64,000 nt of DNA from Candidatus Leptovillus affinis (lineage in GTDB: Bacteria > Chloroflexota > Anaerolineae > Promineifilales > Promineifilaceae): contig JADIYP010000005.1 in the NCBI GenBank assembly GCA_016705235.1, forward strand, positions 1 to 64,000, in the 5' to 3' direction. Under the pieces are notes generated by a model that saw nothing but the letters and a program-made list of their open reading frames with translations, was not told the DNA's origin and did no database searches. Both the position numbers and the translations under genes were made by a program. Positions 45,112 to 53,118 of the stretch are shown piece by piece. Position 1 is the first letter of the stretch. Each line of letters begins with the position of its first letter.

Positions 45112-48100
45112 TCACGCGCCACGAATTACGCGGTAAATCACCGCCCCATCATTCCGATAAACTTCCGTTAGCATCCCGGCCTGCACCATCTGCGCAAATT
45201 TGGCAATGCCTGCCGGATTGTAATAAACCTGTTCCAACTGCCCAACATAGACGTATTCGGCGTTGTATTTGTTCAGAAATGCCTGGGCGGCATACATATC
45301 CGGCGTGTTATAAAACTGGTTTACCTCGTTGATACGGTCGCTGACCAGATTGCCGGGCAGTGTGGCCCGCTGCTGCCGCTGGTGCCAATCCCAGCCGACA
45401 ATAGACGGCAGTCCGGTGTACATGGCGATGCGGTTGGTGATGGAGCGGTACGGGCTGAAGTTGCCGTTGTTGTGGCTGTGCCCCTCCACGATGACCGGCG
45501 AACCGGCGATATTGCGCTGCATCCAGCGGATGGCCTCATAATCGTAGCCCAGCGGGATGGTGGAATTGTTGGTGTCGCCGTATTCGACATAGGGCATGAA
45601 GGCCATGCCGTCCAGAGTATGCGGCGCTTCTTTGCTCATGCGGATGGCCCATTTGGCCGGGGTCGCCAGCAGCGGATAGAGCAGCGCGGCAAAAACCAGC
45701 ACCCCCAGAGCGATTTGCCACACCTGCCGTACCCGTTTTTTGTCTTTGATGGCGTTGTAGACCCACACGGCCGTTACGCCGCCCACCACGCTCAACAGCA
45801 GCCACACCTGCATATAAATCTTAAACACAGTGTTCATGCGCCCGATGTCGCCATCCAGCACAAAAATCTCCACGAACAGCGTCAGCCCCAGGGCGGCCGA
45901 AATCAAAATAAGCACAATCCGCCGCGCCGCAGGTAAGTTGGGCCGCAAGCCCAACAGCCCGCTCACCGCCACCAGCGTCAGCACAAACGGGGCGATCCAA
46001 TAATTTTTGGCGAACAAGACCAGGATCAGCAGCACAAATACCGCCAATGCCAATACAAAGGCAAACCCCCATGACCGCCAGCCTTGTAATTGGGCGTAGG
46101 TCCAGGTTTTGCTCCAGGCGCGGAATTCCAGGAACAGGTAAGGGATGATGAAAAACAGGAACAGCCCATAAATGGTCAGGTAATTGCTGAGGTAGGTGTA
46201 GGACCCGGGCCAGAGCGAAACCGAGTTGTAGCCGGAGCCATAGTTGGCGGCGAAGGGCCAAAATAGGAGGACGGAGAGGCCGGCGAGCACGGCCGTTTGC
46301 ACCACCGCCTGCCCGATCATCGAAAGCGAGAAACGGCCGTGCGTCCGATAACCGTAAAACAATACCGCCAGCGCCCCAATCACCAGATACGTTGGCCAAT
46401 CCCACGTATTGGTGGCTCGCAGCGAGCCAATCGCCAGCGCCCCCGTAAACCACAGCAGCGCCTCATTGGCGATCGACGATCGACGATTGACGATTGGCCG
46501 CAGCGCCAACCCAACCGCCCAGCCCAGTGATAACAATTGCAGCGGCAGGCTGATCATGTGGGCGTGTAAATCGGCGTACAGGAAGGTGAAATAGGGGAAT
46601 TCGGTGATGGGCGCTACTTCACCCGGATTGGCGTTGATGGCCCGCGTGGCCGTCCAGAACCAATCACCGGGATACAGCGGCGACGGCTGCCCGCTTAAAA
46701 TGCTGAACGCGCCGTCGAAGGTGCGCAGCAGCGTATCCACCGCCCCAAAGCCGGTTTGGATGGCGGCATTGCCTGCCCGGTACCAGGCGTCCAAAATCAC
46801 GCCCACCTGAGCCAGATTGCCCACCAGCACGGCCAGCGCGGCGGCGATCAGGCCGGCGGCCAGCGCTTTGCGATTGACGATTGGCGATTGGCGATTGGCG
46901 ATTGGTGATTGGCGATTGGCGGAGGAATCTCTAATCTGCAATCTCCAATCTCGATACTGCACCAGATTATAAGCCACCGCAAACGCCCCCACGCCGGTAA
47001 AGCTAAACAGCATGGGTAAAATCAGGTTGTAGGCCACGGTGGGGATGATGCCCAAAAGTTTCGCCAGCACGCCAACAAAGACAAAGCCGTAGTAGTAATA
47101 GTTGATGTAGCCGCCAGCGTACCAGGGATCATAGGGCGGGAAGGTGGTGGATTTGAGAACGGCCGTAAAATAACTCAGATCCATCGGCTTTTCACCGCCC
47201 CAGATGATGTCCCACACGTCCGGGTTGCCCAGACGAATGAGCAGGGCCAGCCCAAACAGCCCCACGGCCAGCAGTTCCACCGCGAGCATATAGTTTAAAT
47301 TGGCCCGAACAAAAGCCATTATTTCCGCGCTGCGCCGCCACAAAATTAGGCCGCTGACTGCCAGCAGCAGCAGCATGCCGATGAGCAGCGTGCCTCGCGT
47401 GTTGGGCAGCCAGCCCAGACTGGCCATCAACCAGCCAAAATAAGACAGCAGCAGCAGCGAAAGAATGCGCGCCAGCGCATAGCCTTTGTCCGGCAGGCCG
47501 CCCAGGGCGATAAACGCCACCGGAAAAGCCAGCCAGCCCAAAACCACCACTGCCAGCCACCAGACCACCGCCGCCAGGAACGAATTACGCGACAAGAGGC
47601 CGTCCGGGTTGAATATCTGGCTGAAGGTGCCGCCCGCCGCCTGGATGGCGCGTTCTGTTTTGGACAGCAGCAGGCCATTGGGGGAAAGTGTGGCCTGATC
47701 GGGCGTCTGGAAGACAGTTTGGGTCAGGTCCACGCCGCCTAAAATTTTGATGGTGTTTTCGTGGCTGTAGGCGTCGGTTTTTTGGAAAATCCAGACCGGC
47801 GGGTGGTCGTAGACGCTGAACGCTTCTTCAGCGGCCAGGTCGCCAGGGGGCGGCCAGCCGACATTGGGCGGCGCGCCCCAACTGATCTGCCCGGTGGTGT
47901 CGCTGAGGTACAGTGGCCCGACGTGAAAATCGGCGTGGAACTGGTTGACCAGCTCGTAGCCCAATTCGCCGCTGAAGAGGGCTTCGTAGTAGCGCATCAT
48001 GAGCGGGTAAGTGAGCGGCAAACGGGGCAAGGACCAGATGGCCCGCTGGCTGCTGATGGCGACATAGTCGGCCTCGTCTAGCCAGGCGACCACTTCTTCG

Positions 48101-50205
48101 CGCTTCTCGAAGTTGTCGACACCGGTGACGGGGCGCTGCCCGCCGGTGACTTCGGTGTAGTAGCTGCCGTAGGCGGAACGGCCGTCATAACTTGCCGGTA
48201 ATAAATCGTCCCAATGTTCGTTCACGATGAGGCTCGTGCCAAAATCGATGGGGCCGCCATCCCCTAATTCAATGACCACCTGCCAGGGTGTGTTGGCCGG
48301 AATGGGGGTCTCCGGCAGGTCAACCTGGACCGATTGGCGGGTCTGATCGAGGCTGAGGGGAATTTCGGTTGGCGCAGCGGCCGGTTGGTCAGTGGGGCTG
48401 ATCGGGCGCAAACTGACACGCACCGATTCGCTGTCGGCAAGACTGCCACTCTGTTCGTAGTCTAAATCGGTGAGGTAGTTGAGGCGCACGGCCGTTACCG
48501 TGCCACCCTCTGGCAGTTCAAACGACAAAAACAGGGGCGGCGCGCCCTGAAAATAGTTGTAGCCTTTGAGCGGAAGCTGGATTTGGCGGGTTTCGCCATC
48601 GAGGTCGTAGATCAGCGTGGCCCCGGTGGGCACATTTTCATACATCCACTCAGAAGCGGCCAGGCGGGTAAACGGCCGTTGGTAGGTGCTGACGAAGGTA
48701 TTGGCCCAGAAGAAGCTGGGCAAGATGGTGAGGAGAATGAGGGCGATAACGGCCGTTTGCCGCCACGCGCGCCCCGTCTCACTTTGCCGCGCCAGCCGCC
48801 ACAATTCCATCAGCGCCCAGGCTGCCAGCAGGAGCAGCGTGGGGTAAATTGGCAGGAAATAGCGGATGGATTTGACCCAGCGGGTGGCCATGAACAAGAA
48901 ATAGACGCCGCTCCAGGCGACCGGGATGGCGTGCGCCACCCAATCGGGCCGCTGGCGCACAATCCGCCACAAGGCCCAAAAGAAACCGACCCAGGCCATG
49001 ATGCCGGCAACAAGACCCATGCCATAGAGCACCATGTTGGTTAGCGGGAACAAAATCGGCGTGCGATTGGTCCATTGCAGGGCCGGTGGGAAGGAGGCTT
49101 CGGGCGCTTGCAGACGCTGGATTTCTGCCATATTGCTGCGCCACTGCGGGTTGAAACCGATGATCGAGCGCAGGGCGAGTTCCAGTGTGCCCGGTTCCTG
49201 GCCGGTGGTGGCGATGGCCTCCTGGCGGGCCAGGGCAGCATCGGTAAAAGCGTATGGTTGGGCTACGCGGAAGGTGATGAGCGAGAGAAAAGCAGCCAGA
49301 GCCAGACCTAAAATCATGCGCTGCGCGTCGGTGGCCGCCGGGGTGACCCGGATGATGACATTGAGATTGAGCCATTCGGACCAGTTGTGGCCGCGTTGGT
49401 TGAGCCAGATGATGGCCGCCAGCGGCGCAAGGCCGGCCAGCGGCGCGACGTTGATGCGCGACGCGACTGTTAGCCCCAGCGCGAGGCCGAAGAAGACCCA
49501 CCAGCGTAACTGCCAGCGCGCTTTTTTGTCGCCCAGACCGGCGGCGCGTACGGCCGTGTAGATGGTCAGCGTCGTCAGGGCGGCGGCCCAACTGTCCATC
49601 GTGTAAAAGTGGGCTGATTGGATGGGCAGCACGGCCAGCGCCAGCAGCAAGGCAGCTAACAGCCCCACCCGCCAATCATACAACCGCCGCCCAATCAAAA
49701 AGAGTAAGAAAATAGAAAGCAGATCCATCAATCCCGATAAAAAGCGGCCTAAAAGATGCACGCCATCGTAGGCGGTGTAGGTAAAGCCGCACAGGGCGGG
49801 CGGCGGACTGCCGGGGGAAGTGAACGCGGCGCACAGATCGGTGGCCCATTCGGCGGCATAACGGGTCATGGTCATGGGGAAGTTGCCGTAGACGTAGAAG
49901 CCGTTGCCGGTGTTGTACGGGTTGAGGGTGGATATGGACGTGCGCAGGTAATCAAGAGGATTGGCGACGGTTTGCAGTTGGGTGGTGACGGTGGTCAGGA
50001 AGCGTTCGTCGGGGTGGAGATGGGTTCCCTGGTCCCAGTTGAGGCCGGTAAAGCGAAAATAGGCGCCTATCAGGAGGATGAGGAGCAAGAGGATGAAGCT
50101 GATGAGTTCCCAATCCCAGGGCTTGCGGGCGGACGGCCGTTCCTGCGCGGGTGGTTGTTCGGGAAGCTCTTGGGTATCTGTTGTGGTGTCTTCTGCTGCG
50201 TGCAT
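45112..50205 (-). CDS. Giant fusion: GT-C glycosyltransferase domain plus DUF2298 (YYY) domain
   Basis: A 1697-residue membrane protein. The first half (to about residue 870) is a GT-C transferase: one span, then THLHPDERFLTTVTTQL with the acidic DE pair, VYGNFPMTMTRYAAEW, LLGRFLSGLMDLLSIFL, and later an outer region with VPTGATLIYDLDGE. The second half (from about 890) repeats the DUF2298 layout: LPDKGYALARILSLLL, EKPMDLSYFTAVL, YINYYYYGFVFVGVLAKLLG, YADLHAHMISLPLQLL, RWMQRNIAGSPVIVEGHSH, STPSIVGWDWHQRQQR-like text (seen as GLPSIVGWDWHQRQQ) and KYNAEYVYVGQLEQ. Heptamer ATTGGCG repeats at 46870-46920 are read in frame as NRQSPIANRQSPIVNR. The neighbour at 42439 is a stand-alone DUF2298 protein. 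I see no frameshift, so the fusion looks real. Confidence 0.85.
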   Translation of the reverse strand: MHAAEDTTTDTQELPEQPPAQERPSARKPWDWELISFILLLLILLIGAYFRFTGLNWDQGTHLHPDERFLTTVTTQLQTVANPLDYLRTSISTLNPYNTGNGFYVYGNFPMTMTRYAAEWATDLCAAFTSPGSPPPALCGFTYTAYDGVHLLGRFLSGLMDLLSIFLLFLIGRRLYDWRVGLLAALLLALAVLPIQSAHFYTMDSWAAALTTLTIYTAVRAAGLGDKKARWQLRWWVFFGLALGLTVASRINVAPLAGLAPLAAIIWLNQRGHNWSEWLNLNVIIRVTPAATDAQRMILGLALAAFLSLITFRVAQPYAFTDAALARQEAIATTGQEPGTLELALRSIIGFNPQWRSNMAEIQRLQAPEASFPPALQWTNRTPILFPLTNMVLYGMGLVAGIMAWVGFFWALWRIVRQRPDWVAHAIPVAWSGVYFLFMATRWVKSIRYFLPIYPTLLLLAAWALMELWRLARQSETGRAWRQTAVIALILLTILPSFFWANTFVSTYQRPFTRLAASEWMYENVPTGATLIYDLDGETRQIQLPLKGYNYFQGAPPLFLSFELPEGGTVTAVRLNYLTDLDYEQSGSLADSESVRVSLRPISPTDQPAAAPTEIPLSLDQTRQSVQVDLPETPIPANTPWQVVIELGDGGPIDFGTSLIVNEHWDDLLPASYDGRSAYGSYYTEVTGGQRPVTGVDNFEKREEVVAWLDEADYVAISSQRAIWSLPRLPLTYPLMMRYYEALFSGELGYELVNQFHADFHVGPLYLSDTTGQISWGAPPNVGWPPPGDLAAEEAFSVYDHPPVWIFQKTDAYSHENTIKILGGVDLTQTVFQTPDQATLSPNGLLLSKTERAIQAAGGTFSQIFNPDGLLSRNSFLAAVVWWLAVVVLGWLAFPVAFIALGGLPDKGYALARILSLLLLSYFGWLMASLGWLPNTRGTLLIGMLLLLAVSGLILWRRSAEIMAFVRANLNYMLAVELLAVGLFGLALLIRLGNPDVWDIIWGGEKPMDLSYFTAVLKSTTFPPYDPWYAGGYINYYYYGFVFVGVLAKLLGIIPTVAYNLILPMLFSFTGVGAFAVAYNLVQYRDWRLQIRDSSANRQSPIANRQSPIVNRKALAAGLIAAALAVLVGNLAQVGVILDAWYRAGNAAIQTGFGAVDTLLRTFDGAFSILSGQPSPLYPGDWFWTATRAINANPGEVAPITEFPYFTFLYADLHAHMISLPLQLLSLGWAVGLALRPIVNRRSSIANEALLWFTGALAIGSLRATNTWDWPTYLVIGALAVLFYGYRTHGRFSLSMIGQAVVQTAVLAGLSVLLFWPFAANYGSGYNSVSLWPGSYTYLSNYLTIYGLFLFFIIPYLFLEFRAWSKTWTYAQLQGWRSWGFAFVLALAVFVLLILVLFAKNYWIAPFVLTLVAVSGLLGLRPNLPAARRIVLILISAALGLTLFVEIFVLDGDIGRMNTVFKIYMQVWLLLSVVGGVTAVWVYNAIKDKKRVRQVWQIALGVLVFAALLYPLLATPAKWAIRMSKEAPHTLDGMAFMPYVEYGDTNNSTIPLGYDYEAIRWMQRNIAGSPVIVEGHSHNNGNFSPYRSITNRIAMYTGLPSIVGWDWHQRQQRATLPGNLVSDRINEVNQFYNTPDMYAAQAFLNKYNAEYVYVGQLEQVYYNPAGIAKFAQMVQAGMLTEVYRNDGAVIYRVIRGA
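46870..46960. repeat. ATTGGCG heptamer tandem repeat inside a coding region
   Basis: About six ATTGGCG-type heptamers, then ATCTCTAATCTGCAATCTCC, lie inside the DUF2298 half of the fusion gene and remain open in frame. A second small patch with GATCGACGATTG lies at 46466-46500 in the same gene. Confidence 0.85.
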
Positions 50206-50370
50206 AGAATTTCAGTTTTCGTTTTGCCGAGCGTCGCCCGGTCAGGTCTGGATTTTATACACCTGAAGTGTAAAAAAGCCTTAGCTTTTTGCTGAGTTTT
50301 TCATAAAACCTGGTAATTTGTGGCGCTGGTTCCTGCCGAACTGCGGCACCCGCCCGCCAAAGGGGGGATT
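50206..50370. other. Short gap upstream of the fusion gene
   Basis: The gap holds no ORF or repeat of the known families. A weak foldback AAAAAGCCTTAGCTTTTTGC at about 50272 could be a terminator-like stem. No ACGGCCGT is present. Confidence 0.4.
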
Positions 50371-51240
50371 CTAGCCGAATTGCTGCATTTGGGGTAATTG
50401 GGATGAGTGAAAGGCGGGGTCGGCGGGCGTGGGGAGGATTTGCCGCAGGTAGGCATTCAGGCCGAGGGCTTGGTCCCAGTGGCGCGGGTAGCCCAGGGAG
50501 ACTTCTTCAAAGCGCACGCCGTCGATGACGCGGCTGTCGGGGGTGTGGAGGTGGCCGTAGATAACGGCCGTGACCGGAAACCGTCTGTGCCAATCTTCTG
50601 TTTGTTGCGTGCCGCACCAGATGGAGAAGCGAGGGATGCGCGGCAGGTTTACCAGCTCCTGGCGCAGCGGGAAATGGTTGACGAGGATCATGTGGCCGAG
50701 AACGGCCGTTTTGTTCAGGCGGCGCTCGGTGTAGCGGCAGCGGGCCGCGCTCCAGGCAGATCGTGAAGGGAACGGGTCGGCGTAGAGCAGGTTTTCGTCG
50801 GCGCATTCCAGACCGGCGGCGGCGGCCCAGGAAACGGCCGTGTCTGGTCTTACCCCCTCGCCGCTAAAGGTGTAATCATACAGCGTAAAAATCGGGACGA
50901 TGAACAGCGGCGAGTCTGATTCTGGCCAAAGCTCGTAGGGGTCTTCCGGGGTGATGACGCCTAAACTGCGGCAAACAGCTACCAATTCGTTGTATTTAAA
51001 CAGCCCGCGCGCTTCACAACCACTGGGATCAACGGTCCACAGATCATGATTGCCAGGGGTCCAAAATACCCTGGCAAAGCGGTTGGCCAACAACGTGAAA
51101 GCGGCCCGGAAACGGGGAATACTGCGGGTAACGTCGCCCGCAACAATGAGCCAATCATCGGGGTGGGGTGGCAGCTCTTTTAGCGCCTGCCGATTTTCTG
51201 GCGAGGAAAGGTGCAAATCGCTAATGGCGTAGAGCTTCAT
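50371..51240 (-). CDS. Calcineurin-like metallophosphoesterase
   Basis: A 289-residue phosphoesterase. The start is set at 51240 (MKLYAISDLHLSS), which places the first metal motif at the N-terminus as usual; the longer frame to 51285 runs into a repeat. Metal and catalytic motifs are SDLHLS, VAGDVT, TPGNHDLW, LVNHFPL and YGHLHT, a complete set for a two-metal phosphoesterase. The middle has LFIVPIFTLYDYTFSGEG. The substrate is unknown. It has no obvious partner and is followed upstream by the Crp/Fnr gene on the same strand, with a dispersed repeat in between. Confidence 0.9.
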   Translation of the reverse strand: MKLYAISDLHLSSPENRQALKELPPHPDDWLIVAGDVTRSIPRFRAAFTLLANRFARVFWTPGNHDLWTVDPSGCEARGLFKYNELVAVCRSLGVITPEDPYELWPESDSPLFIVPIFTLYDYTFSGEGVRPDTAVSWAAAAGLECADENLLYADPFPSRSAWSAARCRYTERRLNKTAVLGHMILVNHFPLRQELVNLPRIPRFSIWCGTQQTEDWHRRFPVTAVIYGHLHTPDSRVIDGVRFEEVSLGYPRHWDQALGLNAYLRQILPTPADPAFHSSQLPQMQQFG

Positions 51241-51260
51241 GTGGAGTTCGCGGGTAAAAA

Positions 51261-51344
51261 ATAACTGGTCAGGTTTCTCTGGCAAGACCCCAAGGGTTTG
51301 GTCCCCAAATGCTCCAAATACTCAAGAGCAAACCCTTGGGGTCT
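51261..51344 (-). repeat. Dispersed inverted-repeat element, minus orientation
   Basis: The inverted tail (ATAACTGGTCAGGTTTCTCT) is followed by AGACCCCAAGGGTTTG (51285) and CAAACCCTTGGGGTCT (to 51344). It lies between the stop of the Crp/Fnr gene and the start of the phosphoesterase gene. Confidence 0.92.
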
Positions 51345-51361
51345 GTATCGATACGAAAAAA

Positions 51362-52072
51362 TTACACAGTTCCGCCGGAAATTTGGATGAGATATTGCAT
51401 CGCTTCCTGGTCTAAAATCGTGAAGCGGCGACCTTTGACGGAAATCCATTTTTCCCGCCGAAAACGGCCGAGCGCTTTGTTGATGCTGACGCGGGTGGCT
51501 CCGGTCATCTCCGCCAGGTCGGTTTGGGTGAGGGAAAGGTCAATGCGAATGCCTTCGGCCGTTTGGATGCCATGTTGTTCGGCGAGGTTGAGCAGCACCC
51601 TGGCCAGACGAGCGGGCAAATCTAAAAAGAAAATGTCGCTGATCTGGCTGTTTAAATTGCGTACCCGCTGCGTGAGTGTGCGCAAGACGTGCAGGGCAAA
51701 GTCTGGGTTGTTACGCAAAAAGCGCATGAAATCTTCGCGGTGCAGGGTCAGGGTTTCTGTCGGTTCGATGGCCTCGGCTGAGGCAGAGCGGGGGGCTTCG
51801 TCTAGCAGGGCAAACTCGCCGAAGAAGTCGTCTTTGCCTAAAATCGCCAGCAGCGCTTCTTGCCCTTCCGGGGTGGCGGTGGTGATCTTGATCTTGCCTT
51901 TTTGGATGATGTATAGCAGTCCGCCAGGATCGCCGTAATGGAAAATGATTTGGCCTGGGCTAAAACGGCGGGCAACCAGGCGAGCCGATAATTCTGCCAG
52001 TTCGTCCTGGCTTAGTTGGGCGAAGAATGGCACCTGGCGCAGCGCCTCATCAATATGCCTATTTTGTTGCAT
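51362..52072 (-). CDS. Crp/Fnr-family transcriptional regulator
   Basis: A 236-residue regulator. The start at 52072 is chosen because GGGGAAAG lies just upstream; the longer frame to 52183 translates a repeat. The N-terminal cyclic-nucleotide-binding-type domain has FSPGQIIFHYGDPGG, FFGEFALLDEAPRSASA (the G-E and R-S-A residues that contact cAMP in Crp are kept) and ETLTLHREDF. The dimer helix follows, then a C-terminal winged helix with LTQTDLAEMTGATRVSINKAL. There are no N-terminal cysteines for an Fe-S cluster, so it is not a classical Fnr. The ligand is unknown. No binding site was identified. Confidence 0.92.
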   Translation of the reverse strand: MQQNRHIDEALRQVPFFAQLSQDELAELSARLVARRFSPGQIIFHYGDPGGLLYIIQKGKIKITTATPEGQEALLAILGKDDFFGEFALLDEAPRSASAEAIEPTETLTLHREDFMRFLRNNPDFALHVLRTLTQRVRNLNSQISDIFFLDLPARLARVLLNLAEQHGIQTAEGIRIDLSLTQTDLAEMTGATRVSINKALGRFRREKWISVKGRRFTILDQEAMQYLIQISGGTV

Positions 52073-52136
52073 TACTTTCCCCTCTTCCACAGCTTTCTCA
52101 GGGTTTCCCGATCCTGAGAAATGATGATAACTATAC

Positions 52137-52220
52137 AGACCCCAAGGGTTTGCTCCTGAGAATTTGGATTTTTTGGGTACCAAACCCTTGGGGTTTTGCC
52201 AGAGGAACCTGAGTAGTTAC
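52137..52220 (+). repeat. Dispersed inverted-repeat element, plus orientation
   Basis: TATACAGACCCCAAGGGTTT starts the element and CAAACCCTTGGGGTTT ends its hairpin at 52195; the tail TTGCCAGAGGAACCTGAGTA and GTTAC follows. It is upstream of the Crp/Fnr gene and downstream of the MBL-fold gene. Confidence 0.92.
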
Positions 52221-52248
52221 AAGCTTTTGTGATCTGAACGTTTATTTT

Positions 52249-53118
52249 TTAAGGGACAACGGATGTTATTTTTGTCTGGCTTAATTTTATCTCATCGTAG
52301 ACATGTTCCAAACTTTGTTTGATTTGTCGTTTGACCCAGTCTTCGGGGAGGTCGCCCAGTGGGAATTGGGTGATAAATTCCGGGACGTAGCGGGCGATTT
52401 CGTCGCGGGGTTCCTGGTTTTGCCAGTGTTGGGTGGCGCGATCTTGTAAGTTGCAGAGAAAATCGCGCACGGGCTGGATGGCTTGCCGGTCGCATAGTGG
52501 GCCGCGTCCGGGGACGATGGTTTGGATGTCGTCGGGCCAGTTGGCGAGCATGTCGAGGCTGTCTAGCCATTGTTGGCAACGGCCGTCTGCCAGCAGCGGA
52601 AAAGTGTTGACGACGAGGGTGTCGCCGGTGAACAGTATCCCCGCGTCTGGCACGTAGACGCAAATGTTGCCGGTGGTTGGGCCGGGCGCGGCGATAAGGC
52701 GGATTTCTCGGTTGCCTCTGAAAAGCGCCAATTTTTGCCCAAAGCTGACGGCCGGCCGTTCCACGGTGGCATTGTTGAGTTCGCGGCCGCGATCTGGGTA
52801 GCGGGCATTCAGGCTTTCGCTGAAGTTGAGGGGGTAGCGTTTATCGTAGCTGTTCAGGCGCACGGCCGTTTGCTGGTGGGTTATGGTGGGGGCGCTGAGC
52901 CAGCGGGTATTCAGGGTCCGGTCGCCGCTGTAGTCGGTGAGGATGACAAATTGCAGGGGATATTGGTTTAGACGGTGCAGCCGAATGGCCCAATCGCGCG
53001 CTTCACGCGGGAAGGTGGGCACGTCAACGGCGATTAGTCCTTTGTAGGTCAGAATCGCGCCGACATTGACGCCGGCGTAATGGGTTTCTACGAAGATGTT
53101 TTTTCCCAGTTCGTTCAT
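52249..53118 (-). CDS. Metallo-beta-lactamase-fold protein lacking the metal-ligand histidines
   Basis: A 289-residue protein with the MBL-fold layout: beta strands VGAILTYKGLIAVDVP, FVILTDYSGDRTLN, then IRLIAAPGPTTGNICVYVP, AGILFTGDTLVVN and IQTIVPGRGPLCD. In active members these read HxHxDH, PGHT, GDT and PGHG. Here the first motif is DYSGDR, PGHT is PGPT and PGHG is PGRG, so nearly all histidine ligands are gone and only the GDT aspartate remains. It may be a non-catalytic or re-tooled member. It is the last gene of an overlapping operon: its ATG overlaps the AlaX stop (ATGA). Confidence 0.75.
   Translation of the reverse strand: MNELGKNIFVETHYAGVNVGAILTYKGLIAVDVPTFPREARDWAIRLHRLNQYPLQFVILTDYSGDRTLNTRWLSAPTITHQQTAVRLNSYDKRYPLNFSESLNARYPDRGRELNNATVERPAVSFGQKLALFRGNREIRLIAAPGPTTGNICVYVPDAGILFTGDTLVVNTFPLLADGRCQQWLDSLDMLANWPDDIQTIVPGRGPLCDRQAIQPVRDFLCNLQDRATQHWQNQEPRDEIARYVPEFITQFPLGDLPEDWVKRQIKQSLEHVYDEIKLSQTKITSVVP

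Noticed and set aside
50272..50295. Intrinsic terminator near AAAAAGCCTTAGCTTTTT
   Set aside because: Short imperfect stem, AT-rich, and placed upstream of a gene start rather than after a stop; mentioned only as a weak foldback.
52249..53118. Active MBL-fold hydrolase such as a lactonase or glyoxalase II
   Set aside because: The metal-ligand histidines needed for such activity are absent.
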